Counted from the first letter of the stretch, positions 6,476 through 14,201 are shown. The stretch is 17,102 nucleotides of DNA from an archaeon (GCA_005240025.1 SBBK01000179.1:1-17102); one strand, 5' to 3'. A program made the numbers and translations. The notes: a model not told the origin generated them from the letters alone.

Positions 6476-7138
6476 TTAGCATACTGCTAACACGTTTCCA
6501 ACAAAATATGCAACTGTTGCTGCTGACCCCACCAAAAGGTCATCAGACTGGACCTCATCAATGATTTTTTCACGATTTTTCCTTTGAGTAGCCCTATTGG
6601 AAAAAATGAGCCGCATGTGAAGACGGTAGAATAAAAAGAAATTTTGTTGAGAGCACAAGATCAATTACAAAAAGAAAGACAAACGGCACGAGAGGAATTA
6701 TTCCTATTGCAGCAAAGCCAAAAATCATACTTGTGGCAGTATCAAGCGGTTTTCTGCCGTCCTCTATTAAGCTAAGTTCTTCCTTCATCATGGTGTCAAC
6801 CCATACTTTTTTTCTTGCAGCTATGATATTGACAATCTCATTTAGGAGTTCTTTTGAGAATCCTTTCTTTGCGTAAATGTCTCTGATTTCTTGTCTTTCA
6901 GATTCGGTCATGTTCTCTATTTCCTCTTCTTCGCGTTTTCTTTCTTGGATGAAATCCATTCGCGCTTTAGTTGCCTTATAATTTCCCACAGTCATGGCAA
7001 AGCCATCTGCGCCAGGGTTAGCAAATCCGAGTACAAGTATGACCAACGGTGAAAGTGAAGCTCCTATTGCACCGGCAACGATTGCAAAAGTAGTGACAGA
7101 GCCGTCTAATGCTCCATAAACGAAATCCTCAGTGCCAC
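6476..7138 (-). pseudogene. VIT1/CCC1-family metal transporter gene with three single-base frameshifts
   Basis: Three frames must be joined to read one protein of about 221 residues. The joined protein opens GTEDFVYGALDGSVTTFAIV, passes through LGFANPGADGFAMTVGNYKA and a charged Glu/Arg/Lys segment, then GFAAIGIIPLVPFVFLFVID, and ends FLVGSAATVAYFVGNVLAV. That order (first helix, cytoplasmic metal-binding helical domain, C-terminal helices) is that of VIT1/CCC1 iron/manganese transporters. The breaks fall after the presumed GTG start (GG at 7135-7136), in an A5 run on the plus strand at 6633-6637, and in an A4 run at 6534-6537; one more base in each restores the frame. The longest intact piece is 6594-7046. 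Decay or base-calling error are both possible. Confidence 0.8.
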
Positions 7139-7181
7139 TTTAATAGTTTGAAAACTGGTGTGATGGATTAAAAACAAACGA

Positions 7182-7203
7182 AGAAAATCAATTTTGAAAA
7201 TAG
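7182..7203. promoter_or_regulatory. Possible operator pair upstream of the VIT1-type gene
   Basis: On the minus strand, TGATTTTCT (7190-7182) and CTATTTTCA (7203-7195) lie 13 bases apart. The proximal edge is 44 bases from the presumed GTG at 7138, slightly outside the 38-42 range seen elsewhere. A TATA-like TTTTTAATC lies at about 7166-7174. This is weaker than the other arrays. Confidence 0.3.
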
Positions 7204-7206
7204 AAC

Positions 7207-7977
7207 TTATTGGAAAAACTGTTTTGCTTTTTCCAGTTCTTTTTTGATTGCGGTGATGTGTGCATCAATATCATTTGTTGAGTCGCCAGAATTGATCATT
7301 TGACGTAGGTCTTTCCGTAGCATGAGTTCGACTTTTTCCATAAGCTGCGGGTCATATGAGGCTAGTTTTCCTTCAATGTATTCATAGTTTTCCAGATAAG
7401 CAGTTGTGGCCAGAGAAAGTGCTTTTTTGGCATCGCCGTCACCATATGCTGATGAAACTTGGTCTAACAAGTCTTCAATGTTAACAATGGTCTTTAGAAC
7501 ATCCCCATCATTGGTGATTGGGGAACCCATCATACCGCCCATTGGGCCCATTCCTTGACCCATCATATCCTGGTTCATCATGTTTGAGCCCATAGATCCC
7601 ATCCAGCGTTGTTGAAATTGTGCATTGTTCATCATCTCGGACATGAATTGTTGGTGTCCAAGCATTGCATCATACATTTGCTGTCTTAGTTGAGGATCAT
7701 TCATCATGACATTCATCATTCCAGGGCCCATCATCTGTACCATCTTTTGCATGTGTTGTGGGTTATCCGACATCATTTGGTGCATCTGTTGCATGTGTGT
7801 GGGATCATTCATCATTATTTGATGCCACTGTTCCATCATTGTTGGGTTGTTCATCATTTGCTGCATTTGCTGAGGCGTCATAGTTATGTTTGGAGAGACA
7901 AAAACCGCATAACCAGTCCCCAGACCCGCAAAAAAGACACCCGCAGTGATTCCTAACCAAATTGCTTTCGTTGCCAT
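7207..7977 (-). CDS. Membrane-anchored Met/His-rich repeat protein, probable metal-binding
   Basis: A 256-residue protein. It has an N-terminal hydrophobic segment (IWLGITAGVFFAGLGTGYAV) acting as signal or anchor. About 110 residues follow built from repeats of the type NNP-x2-M-x-Q-M/W-x-Q-M-M (e.g. MMNDPTHMQQMHQMM), very rich in Met, His and Gln. The helical C-terminal part contains ALSLATTAYLENYEYIEGKL, DPQLMEKVE and LRQMINSG, which resembles the extracytoplasmic domain preceding FTR1 iron permeases (from memory). Met/His clusters suggest copper or iron binding outside the cell. I chose the ATG at 7977 over the upstream ATG at 7998: GTATATA (7999-8005) then lies 25 bases before it and an operator unit 40 bases before it. 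The gene is upstream of the VIT1-type gene on the same strand. Confidence 0.8.
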   Translation of the reverse strand: MATKAIWLGITAGVFFAGLGTGYAVFVSPNITMTPQQMQQMMNNPTMMEQWHQIMMNDPTHMQQMHQMMSDNPQHMQKMVQMMGPGMMNVMMNDPQLRQQMYDAMLGHQQFMSEMMNNAQFQQRWMGSMGSNMMNQDMMGQGMGPMGGMMGSPITNDGDVLKTIVNIEDLLDQVSSAYGDGDAKKALSLATTAYLENYEYIEGKLASYDPQLMEKVELMLRKDLRQMINSGDSTNDIDAHITAIKKELEKAKQFFQ

Positions 7978-8016
7978 ATATTCATGATGTGATTTCATGT
8001 ATATAGAAATGACAAT

Positions 8017-8038
8017 AAATTATCAAAATTGAGATTTG
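8017..8038. promoter_or_regulatory. Operator pair between divergent Met-rich and thermosome genes
   Basis: AAATTATCA (8017-8025, identical to 513-521) and the weaker TGAGATTTG (8030-8038) lie 13 bases apart. The edges are exactly 40 bases from the start at 7977 and 40 from the thermosome ATG at 8078. TATA-like boxes are GTATATA (7999-8005, minus gene) and CATAAATAC (about 8048-8056, plus gene). Confidence 0.55.
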
Positions 8039-8077
8039 TATTGATTCCATAAATACGATTCAGGTGAATTTTTTGTC

Positions 8078-9715
8078 ATGTCTGCTATTCAGACCACTTC
8101 TGAAGGAATTCCAGTCATAGTTTTAAAGGAGGGCTCAAGGCAGGCACGCGGCCGCGAAGCCCAAAAAAATAATATCAATGCGGCAAAAATCATAGCCGAG
8201 ATCATAGCCTCAAGCCTTGGACCACGAGGAATGGACAAGATGCTTGTTGATTCCCTAGGTGACATCACCATCACAAACGATGGTGCAACTATTCTCAAAG
8301 AAATTGACGTTCAACATCCAGCAGCAAAAATGATGGTAGAGGTAGCAAAAGCAACAGATAGCGAGGTAGGCGATGGCACTACATCTGCCGTAGTAATTGC
8401 AGGGTCCTTGTTAGAAAAAGCAGAGGGACTGATAGACAATGACATACATCCAGTAATAATTGCTGATGGGTACAAAAAGGCATCAGGAAAGGCGATTTTA
8501 CTCTTATCAGAAATTGCAAAAAAAATTAATGTTAATGACAGAGATACACTTGAAAAGATTGCCAGAACATCAATGTTTACCAAGCTTGTTGCAATTGAGG
8601 CTACAGATTTGGCAAAAATTGTAGTGGATGCAGTACTTGCAGTAATGGAACAAAGGGATGGAACAAATAAAGTTACAGTTAGCAATATCAAAGTAGAAAA
8701 AAAGTCAGGCGGATCAATTTCTGATAGTCAACTCATCAGCGGTGTTGTACTCGATAAAGAGATTGTAAATAGCAACATGCCAAGAAAAATTCAAAATGCA
8801 AAGATAGTATTGATTTCGGCACCACTAGAAATTGAAAAAACAGAGTTTGATGCGAAAATAAATATCTCAACACCAAATCAGATCAAGTCGTTCATGGATG
8901 AGGAAGATCAGATCCTAAAGGAGATGGTAGACAAGATAACAAAGACCGGTGCAAATGTAGTTCTCTGCCAAAAAGGAATCGATGACATTGTCCAGCATTA
9001 TTTGGCAAAAGCAGGGATTTTAGCTGTGCGCAGAATTAAAGAAAGTGATATGGTCAAGCTTTCAAAGGCCACCGGAGGCAGGATAGTAGGCAATGTAGTA
9101 GATTTGACAGAAAAAGATCTTGGTCTTGCACAAAACGTCGAAGAAAAGCAAATCGAAGAGGACAACTGGACTTATGTTGAAGGTTGCAAAAATCCAAAAG
9201 CGGTTACTTTTCTTGTTCGTGGGGGGTCACAAAGGGTTGTGGACGAAGTAGAAAGGGCGATCCATGATGCGCTTATGGTTGTAAAGGATGTAATTGAAGA
9301 ACCTTATTTCGTTCCGGGGGGTGGCGCGCCGGAAGCGTATCTGGCAACAAAACTCCGGCTCTGGGCACAGTCACTATCCGGCAGGGAGCAACTGGCAGTA
9401 GAAAAATTTGCGGAGGCCCTTGAGTCCATTCCTATTTCTTTAGCAAAAAATGCGGGAATGAATCCAATTGACGCAATAACTCAGCTTAGAGCAAAACAAA
9501 GTGCCGGACAGAAATATACTGGAGTCGATGTCACAAACGGCGTTATTGGCGATATTGAAAAAATTGATGTTTTGGAGCCAGTAAAAGTGAAAGAACAGGT
9601 AATCAAGTCTGCAACAGAAACAGCAAACATGATACTTCGGATAGACAATGTTGTTGCCGTCTCAAAAGCTCCTGCCCAGCCGCCCCAAATGCCAAACCAG
9701 CCTGGAATGTACTAG
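8078..9715 (+). CDS. Thermosome subunit (group II chaperonin)
   Basis: A 545-residue full-length group II chaperonin subunit, which folds proteins in an ATP-driven double ring in the cytoplasm. Family landmarks are in order: [20 protein letters not shown] (about 47-66), NDGATILKE, the nucleotide-binding GDGTTS (98-103), the apical domain in the middle, and GGGAPE near residue 414 in the second equatorial segment. The C-terminal tail ([11 protein letters not shown]) lacks the GGM repeats of many thermosomes. The ATG at 8078 is preceded by CATAAATAC about 26 bases upstream, which fits a leaderless transcript. A weak operator unit ends 40 bases upstream, which would place this chaperonin in the same stress regulon as the USPs. 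Confidence 0.98.
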   Translation: MSAIQTTSEGIPVIVLKEGSRQARGREAQKNNINAAKIIAEIIASSLGPRGMDKMLVDSLGDITITNDGATILKEIDVQHPAAKMMVEVAKATDSEVGDGTTSAVVIAGSLLEKAEGLIDNDIHPVIIADGYKKASGKAILLLSEIAKKINVNDRDTLEKIARTSMFTKLVAIEATDLAKIVVDAVLAVMEQRDGTNKVTVSNIKVEKKSGGSISDSQLISGVVLDKEIVNSNMPRKIQNAKIVLISAPLEIEKTEFDAKINISTPNQIKSFMDEEDQILKEMVDKITKTGANVVLCQKGIDDIVQHYLAKAGILAVRRIKESDMVKLSKATGGRIVGNVVDLTEKDLGLAQNVEEKQIEEDNWTYVEGCKNPKAVTFLVRGGSQRVVDEVERAIHDALMVVKDVIEEPYFVPGGGAPEAYLATKLRLWAQSLSGREQLAVEKFAEALESIPISLAKNAGMNPIDAITQLRAKQSAGQKYTGVDVTNGVIGDIEKIDVLEPVKVKEQVIKSATETANMILRIDNVVAVSKAPAQPPQMPNQPGMY

Positions 9716-9719
9716 TTTG

Positions 9720-10643
9720 TCAGTTAGTTTTTAGGAATTCCATCACTTTTGAAATATTGTTTTTCACATTGCTTGCAGATTGGTGTAGTGAGTTTTTTTC
9801 ATTTTCTGTAATTTCCAGCTGATTGATTTGTACCACACCACCGTTGTTAACAGTTAATGGTACCCCAACACAGACACCGGACAGACCGTACTGCCCCCCG
9901 AGCAGAACAGATGCTGGAAGATTTGTCGTCTCGTTTTTTATTATGCATTTTACTAGATCAAAGGTATTTTTTGCAATCCCGAATACAGAATTCCCTTTAT
10001 AGTCACGTAGGCATTTCCAGTAATTTCTCACCTCTGTTGTGATCCTTGATTTTTGCTCCGCGCTCAAAAGCTCTGAAACTGGCTTACCGTCAAATTTTGC
10101 ATAGGAGAATATAGGCACCATGGAATCATCATGCTCACCCATCACTATTGCATCAGTAATTTTTGATTGATTTGTAGCAAACTCTCTGGATAATTGATAC
10201 CTAAACCTACTCGAATCGAGACTTGCTGCTACGCCAAGCACATTTTTTGACGCCAGTTTGCTTTCTTTTTGAATCACGTAGGTGAGTACGTCTACTGGAT
10301 TGGTAACCATCAATATTTTAGCATCAGGTGCATGTGTGGCAATTTCTTTTCCAATTTTTCTAATCAATATTGCTTGATCAAGCATTATCTCAGATCTACT
10401 TTGCATGTGAGCCTTCAGGCTCGCGGCAATCACAATGACATCCGAGTCCTTGATTTTTGAGTAATCAGATGACCCACTAATTGATATTGATGAAGAGGCC
10501 GGGATTGCGTTTGATATGTCCAGTGCCTCACCTATTGCCTTTTTTTCACTTCTGTTTACAAGAATTATATTGTCAAGACCTGATGAGCCACAGAGAAAAG
10601 CGATGGCAGATCCGACTTTGCCACTTCCAATAATTGCAATCAA
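9720..10643 (-). CDS. mdh: Malate/lactate dehydrogenase-family protein
   Basis: A 307-residue NAD(P)-dependent 2-hydroxyacid dehydrogenase of the LDH/MDH family. The Rossmann glycine motif GSGKVGSA is at 6-13, TNPVDV at 114-119, and the catalytic His171 lies in GEHDDSMVP (most relatives have GEHGDS). The second strand ends LVNRSEK rather than with the acidic residue typical of NAD-specific enzymes, which may favour NADP (inference). The substrate loop reads SLKAHMQSRSE, lacking the usual Pro-Arg-Lys/Arg-Pro-Gly, so malate specificity is not certain; the symbol is given for the family. The start is TTG at 10643, preceded by a good Shine-Dalgarno AAGGAG. The upstream gene (10662-11120) ends 18 bases away, so the two form an operon. 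Confidence 0.85.
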   Translation of the reverse strand: MIAIIGSGKVGSAIAFLCGSSGLDNIILVNRSEKKAIGEALDISNAIPASSSISISGSSDYSKIKDSDVIVIAASLKAHMQSRSEIMLDQAILIRKIGKEIATHAPDAKILMVTNPVDVLTYVIQKESKLASKNVLGVAASLDSSRFRYQLSREFATNQSKITDAIVMGEHDDSMVPIFSYAKFDGKPVSELLSAEQKSRITTEVRNYWKCLRDYKGNSVFGIAKNTFDLVKCIIKNETTNLPASVLLGGQYGLSGVCVGVPLTVNNGGVVQINQLEITENEKNSLHQSASNVKNNISKVMEFLKTN

Positions 10644-10661
10644 TTTGTTTCTCCTTGTGTC

Positions 10662-11120
10662 TTATTCAAATATGGTCACACGTACTGCGCGAATCGTCCC
10701 AAGAAATTCTTTACCATCAGATACATCATAATAACTGACCGTTCTCTCGTTTTTGCTTTTCAAGATTATTTTGTCAGTTTCATCTGGCTGCAAAAGTTTT
10801 GTTTTCACATCAAATCCGTCAACATAAAACTGATGTGGTTTTGAGTCCCCATTGACAATCGTAATGATATAGGAATAATCGCCAGATCTCATGATTAGCT
10901 CCGGATTTGTGCCTCTGTTTCCTATTTTGCCTACTACAACTGTTTTTCCATTTTGAGTTTGAAATTCCAGTGTCTGCCTTATTTCTTCTGGCCAGAAGAT
11001 ATTGAATTGTCTGACATATCCTTGGCTTACATAGCTAAAAATTGTAATCATTCCGACACATCCAATCACAAGTCCAATTACCACAAATTTCTTTTCATTA
11101 TTCACAAAGAAATTTTCCAT
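10662..11120 (-). CDS. Membrane-anchored extracytoplasmic protein, unknown function
   Basis: A 152-residue protein with one N-terminal membrane segment (FVVIGLVIGCVGMITIFSYV, about 12-31). A probably beta-rich domain outside the membrane follows (GKTVVVGKIGNRG, YSYIITIVNG, KPHQFYVDGFDVKT). The last part resembles the strand order of a cupredoxin-like fold. The Cys/His copper ligands expected of a blue-copper site are not present, so it is not called a copper protein. No family was recognised with confidence. The ATG is at 11120 with AT-rich TATA-like sequence upstream. It is the first gene of an operon with the MDH-family gene. Confidence 0.75.
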   Translation of the reverse strand: MENFFVNNEKKFVVIGLVIGCVGMITIFSYVSQGYVRQFNIFWPEEIRQTLEFQTQNGKTVVVGKIGNRGTNPELIMRSGDYSYIITIVNGDSKPHQFYVDGFDVKTKLLQPDETDKIILKSKNERTVSYYDVSDGKEFLGTIRAVRVTIFE

Positions 11121-11576
11121 TTATTGTATATGTATACCCAATACAATTTTCAGAATTGAGAGTATTCAAACAGGTAGGATTTATAGAAAATGAATAATCG
11201 TGTTTTGCAACACGATTCAAAATATGACACGCGATTTAATTTGTTTCACCAGAATAGCCATTGGTGGGAAAATCCTGTTCCAAAGCTTGTCTGAGGGATG
11301 GATAGACTGGATTGAAGATTTAGTATTTGTAAATTAGCCCCATAACCCAATGTGTTGTTCCACTGTAAATGATCAGAAGAGAGAGGGTGGTTGGGAGAAC
11401 AGGAATCGGTTTCTCTCTTCTTATGTAGTTTATCTGCATTTTTCATATTTAATTGTGAACTCAATTATCAGGTATGGTAATTAGCTGTATGACGCTGGAA
11501 TATACAATTCCAGTCAGGATATCAGAAATGAATGTGGTTGCACACCTAAAATAATTCTAAAAGCGTACATAAACCT
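11121..11576. other. Intergenic region (456 bp) with two perfect inverted repeats
   Basis: No convincing gene is present between the divergent membrane-protein and permease genes. Two structures stand out: AATCGTGTT (11196-11204), loop TTGC, AACACGATT (11209-11217), a perfect 9-bp stem; and CTGGAAT (11495-11501), five bases, ATTCCAG (11507-11513), a perfect 7-bp repeat 64 bases before the permease start. Either may be a regulator site or a small RNA element. A single operator-like CAATTATCA (11462-11470) is present but not positioned at -40 of any gene. Confidence 0.5.
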
Positions 11577-12872
11577 GTGTCAGAGCTTTCACGCCACCTT
11601 GGATTATTTCAGACCACGATGTATGGAGTTGGACTCATACTTGGTGCAGGAATATACGCCCTAATTGGGAATGCGACCGGTGCGGCAGGCAACTCGGTTT
11701 GGCTCTCGTTTGTTGTTGCGGCAATTGCATCGGTCTTCACAGGTTTGAGTTATGCCGAACTCTCATCAATGTACCCAAAGGCAGCTGCGGAATATTCCTA
11801 TGTGAAAAACGCATTCAAGAATAATTTCGTAGCATTCTTGGTTGGCTGGCTGACTTTGTTTGTTGCCGTAATTTCGGCTGCAACGATTGCTCTTGGATTT
11901 GGCGGATACTTTGCAAATCTTTTTGGCGTACCGATTTTGGCATCCGCAGTACTTGCAATTACCGCTCTTTCATTTGTCAATTTCATCGGAATAAGAGAAT
12001 CCTCGTCGATGAATGTGATCTTTACTATGATCGAGGTGGCTGGCTTGGCACTAGTAATTTGGATCGGTTTTGCACTGTTTGGGGATACCAGGGTTGATTA
12101 TTTTGATGCACCGAATGGTACAAATGGAATATTTTCCGCGTTTACACTAGTTTTTTTTGCATACATTGGTTTTGAGAATATCGCAAATATTGCAGAAGAG
12201 ATACGAAATCCAAAGAAAGTTCTTCCACGTGCAATTATTCTTTCGATATCCATTACTGCAATTATCTATATTTTGGTGTCAGTATCTGCGATCAGAGTTC
12301 TTGACTGGCGAGAGCTCGGGGTTTCGATTGCACCTCTTGCCGACGTTGTGAAAAGAGCACTTGGCCCACAAGCCCAGATGATTATTTCTGTAATTGCACT
12401 TTTTGCTACAACAAACACGGTTTTAATCATGCTACTTTCCGGTTCACGAATCCTTTATGGAATTGCACGCGACAAATCCCTACCAGCTTTTTTTGGGGTG
12501 ATTCATAGAAAACGCAATACGCCGTGGCCGGCAGTTGTTTTGATAGGGGCGCTAGCAATTGCATTTACATTTGCGGGAGATATCTCGACAATAGCAAACA
12601 TTTCGGTATTTACCATAATCATGGTGTTCATTGTTGTGAATTTTGCCTTGATCTGGTTGCGACTAAAGGAGCCGGAGGCAGAAAGGCCATTCAAGGTTCC
12701 ATTAAATGTAAAAGGCTTTCCTATCTTGCCAGTCCTTGGAATAGTCACGCCAGTTTTTGGAATAATTCAATTTGATGTATATGTGGTATTGATGGGATGT
12801 GGAGTTGTTTTGTGCGGTGCGCTGTTTTATCTTGTATACAACAAGAGGTTCTGTGTAATTGACGAGACCTGA
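11577..12872 (+). CDS. APC-family amino acid permease with C-terminus rewritten by an insertion
   Basis: A 431-residue, roughly 12-helix transporter of the amino acid-polyamine-organocation superfamily. The first helix carries the substrate-binding break GAGIYALIG (23-31), and the sixth-helix region reads FFAYIGFENIANIAEEIRNP, typical of cationic-amino-acid-transporter-like members. The substrate is unknown. The start is GTG at 11577, with an ATAATTCTAA TATA-like stretch about 25 bases upstream. The last residues (RFCVIDET) are encoded by the terminal inverted repeat of an inserted element that begins at 12847. The uninterrupted gene would have read YNK-IRN and stopped at 14218-14220, on the far side of the element. 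The core transporter is complete, so function is probably kept. Confidence 0.92.
   Translation: MSELSRHLGLFQTTMYGVGLILGAGIYALIGNATGAAGNSVWLSFVVAAIASVFTGLSYAELSSMYPKAAAEYSYVKNAFKNNFVAFLVGWLTLFVAVISAATIALGFGGYFANLFGVPILASAVLAITALSFVNFIGIRESSSMNVIFTMIEVAGLALVIWIGFALFGDTRVDYFDAPNGTNGIFSAFTLVFFAYIGFENIANIAEEIRNPKKVLPRAIILSISITAIIYILVSVSAIRVLDWRELGVSIAPLADVVKRALGPQAQMIISVIALFATTNTVLIMLLSGSRILYGIARDKSLPAFFGVIHRKRNTPWPAVVLIGALAIAFTFAGDISTIANISVFTIIMVFIVVNFALIWLRLKEPEAERPFKVPLNVKGFPILPVLGIVTPVFGIIQFDVYVVLMGCGVVLCGALFYLVYNKRFCVIDET
12839..12846 (+). repeat. Target-site duplication, left copy (CAACAAGA)
   Basis: Eight bases at the edge of the element, within the permease gene. They are identical to 14202-14209 on the other side and mark the insertion point. 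Confidence 0.85.
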
Positions 12873-12893
12873 TGGCAGATGTTTTGCAAGACC
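12847..12893 (+). repeat. Left terminal inverted repeat, 47 bp
   Basis: It matches the reverse complement of 14155-14201 at all 47 positions. It supplies the last eight codons and the stop of the permease. Part of it (GACCTGATG, 12866-12874) can pair with CATCAGGTC (12896-12904) just inside the element to form a hairpin at the 3' side of tnpB. Confidence 0.9.
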
Positions 12894-13666
12894 TGCATCA
12901 GGTCGCCTCAACCAGCTTCTTCCATCCACTCTGAGGATTAGCGGTTCCTGATACTTGCCAGGAATCACGTTCTCCTTCATTGCTTCATCTGAAAGCCCTC
13001 CAGGATGGGTAAACCTGGCCCACCCCTTGTGAGCAACATTCATGGATGCAACGACGTCGCGATCCATTGTTTTGCCACAATTACTGCACAATACTTTACG
13101 ACGGTTCTGCCTGTCCTCTTGGAGTGGCCCTCCGCATATCGGACAGAGCGTGCTTGTGCGTTTTGGGTCTACGAAATATACCGGAATGCCTTCCCATTTT
13201 GCCTTGTATGTCACCTGTCTTTGTATCTCATAGTTTGGAACGGTTTGGTTCATGATTCTTCTGAATTTCCTGCCCTGGCCGTTTCCTTTACGATACAGTT
13301 TCCTGATTCCCACGAGATCCTCAAATACTATCATCGATTTTGTTCTTTTTGCCTCTTCTACGATGTGCTTTGAGATCTTGTGCAGGTACTGGTTTACCCT
13401 TCTGGTCTGTCTTCCTCGGAGTTTTGTGAAAAATCTATTCCTTACCCGTACGTCAAATCTCCTGAAGGATGCCTTGACATGCTGCGAGTTTTCCTTGATT
13501 GAAAGGATTTTTTCCGTTCTGTACATTATTGCTCTGTGTGAAGTGGATATGGTTATGTTTCTGAGGTTTCTGTCTATTCCGATTGCACCCTCTGGCTTGA
13601 TCTCGGTGATGTCTTTTTGTATCGATATTGACAGCGATGTGGGTGTGATTGTAAATGACCTGGCCC

Positions 13667-14074
13667 TTACTCCGTCCTTTGAGAGCTCCGACACTGATCA
13701 TTGAGCAGAACGTTTGAAAATTCCCTATTTTTGATGGGAAACGATAGCAGCATGCCGTTTATTTTGAATCCGTAGCAGGAGACAAGGTACGACTTTCTGA
13801 CAAATGGCGATTTTACTTTTCTGCCTTTTTTGATGTCTTTTTTCATCTGTGACAGCCTGCCGGCTGCCTGTGATATTGCAGTCAGTTTGTAATAAGACAA
13901 TACGGGGTAATCTCTGAGCTGAGAATACGACAACGTTGAGAGTTTTTTCATTGTGGAGCAGTCATGGTCCAGTCCTATTCTAATGCAGTGATTGACCATT
14001 TCCTTGAAGAGCTCCATCATTTTGAGCTGTTCTGTGTTTGGCGTGAAATTCTGCTTTATGGATTTGACTGGCAT
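13667..14074 (-). pseudogene. tnpB: TnpB, 5' fragment (N-terminal domain)
   Basis: The N-terminal part of TnpB reads MPVKSIKQNFTPNTEQLKMM and continues through ISQAAGRLSQMKKDIKKG and VKSPFVRKSYLVS to FPIKNREFSNVLLND, where homologues continue directly into the segment found in the other frame. I prefer the ATG at 14074 over the TTG at 14080. The end of this frame (CRSSQRTE, stop at 13667-13669) is out-of-frame noise past the shift. No slippery heptamer is visible at the join, so a mutation or base-calling error is more likely than programmed frameshifting. Confidence 0.85.
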
Positions 14075-14126
14075 TGCCAATACATATTGGGATTTTGATA
14101 TTAAAGGGGGTTTGATGCGTCTTGTG

Positions 14127-14141
14127 TTGAGCTATACTCAA
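14127..14141. other. Small hairpin upstream of tnpB
   Basis: TTGAG, loop CTATA, CTCAA forms a 5-bp stem between the tnpB start and the terminal repeat. It resembles the subterminal left-end hairpins of IS200/IS605-type elements and could be a relic of the original tnpB mobile unit, but so short a stem can arise by chance. Confidence 0.3.
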
Positions 14142-14154
14142 TGTTTTACATATG

Positions 14155-14201
14155 GGTCTTGCAAAACATCTGCCATCAGGTCTCGTCAATTACACAGAAC
14201 C
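14155..14201 (-). repeat. Right terminal inverted repeat, 47 bp
   Basis: A perfect inverted copy of 12847-12893. It is followed directly by the second target-site copy CAACAAGA. Confidence 0.9.

Larger units (their letters stand above)
12702..13694 (-). pseudogene. tnpB: TnpB (IS605 OrfB-type RNA-guided nuclease), 3' fragment
   Basis: This is the RuvC-bearing part of TnpB. It has GIDRNL (Asp41 of this frame), IVFEDL (Glu125), the zinc ribbon CPIC...CSNC (184-187, 203-206), then MDRDVVASMNVAHKGW with the third catalytic Asp. The three acidic residues and four cysteines needed by an active TnpB are all present. The frame begins at GTG 13694 but lacks the N-terminal domain, which lies in another frame at 13667-14074; one missing base near 13690-13700 separates them. 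The frame does not stop inside the element: it runs through the terminal repeat (from about residue 268) and about 48 codons further, antisense to the permease, before stopping at 12702. Confidence 0.88.
12847..14201 (-). mobile_element. 1355-bp non-autonomous element with 47-bp perfect TIRs, 8-bp TSD and a tnpB passenger
   Basis: The element is bounded by a perfect 47-bp inverted repeat (12847-12893 and 14155-14201, no mismatches, outer end GGTTCTGTGT). It is flanked by the direct repeat CAACAAGA (12839-12846 and 14202-14209). Removing the element and one CAACAAGA copy restores the host permease reading frame through to a TAA at 14218-14220, which confirms the boundaries. The only gene inside is a frameshifted tnpB. 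IS200/IS605 elements lack terminal inverted repeats and target duplications, so a DDE-type transposase acting in trans is inferred. The GGTTCTGT end and 8-bp duplication recall IS6 and IS1595 families (from memory; not confirmed). Confidence 0.85.

Noticed and set aside
7690..7956. His-rich plus-strand frame
   Set aside because: It is the antisense shadow of the Met-rich repeats (CAT is the reverse complement of ATG).
11246..11464. Minus-strand 72-codon frame in the intergenic gap
   Set aside because: No recognisable motif, unusual composition (many Ser, Asn, Gln, Trp), and no promoter at a fitting distance.
11462..11470. CAATTATCA as a further operator site
   Set aside because: It is not 38-42 bases from any start codon and has no partner at 13 bases.
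13005..13704. Several plus-strand frames across the tnpB region
   Set aside because: They are antisense shadows of tnpB, which shows clear RuvC and zinc-ribbon motifs on the minus strand.
13667..13705. Programmed frameshifting to make one TnpB
   Set aside because: No slippery heptamer or downstream structure is visible at the join, and TnpB is not known to need it.
12847..14201. Interpretation of the element as a standard IS200/IS605 insertion
   Set aside because: Those elements have neither terminal inverted repeats nor target duplications; both are exact here.
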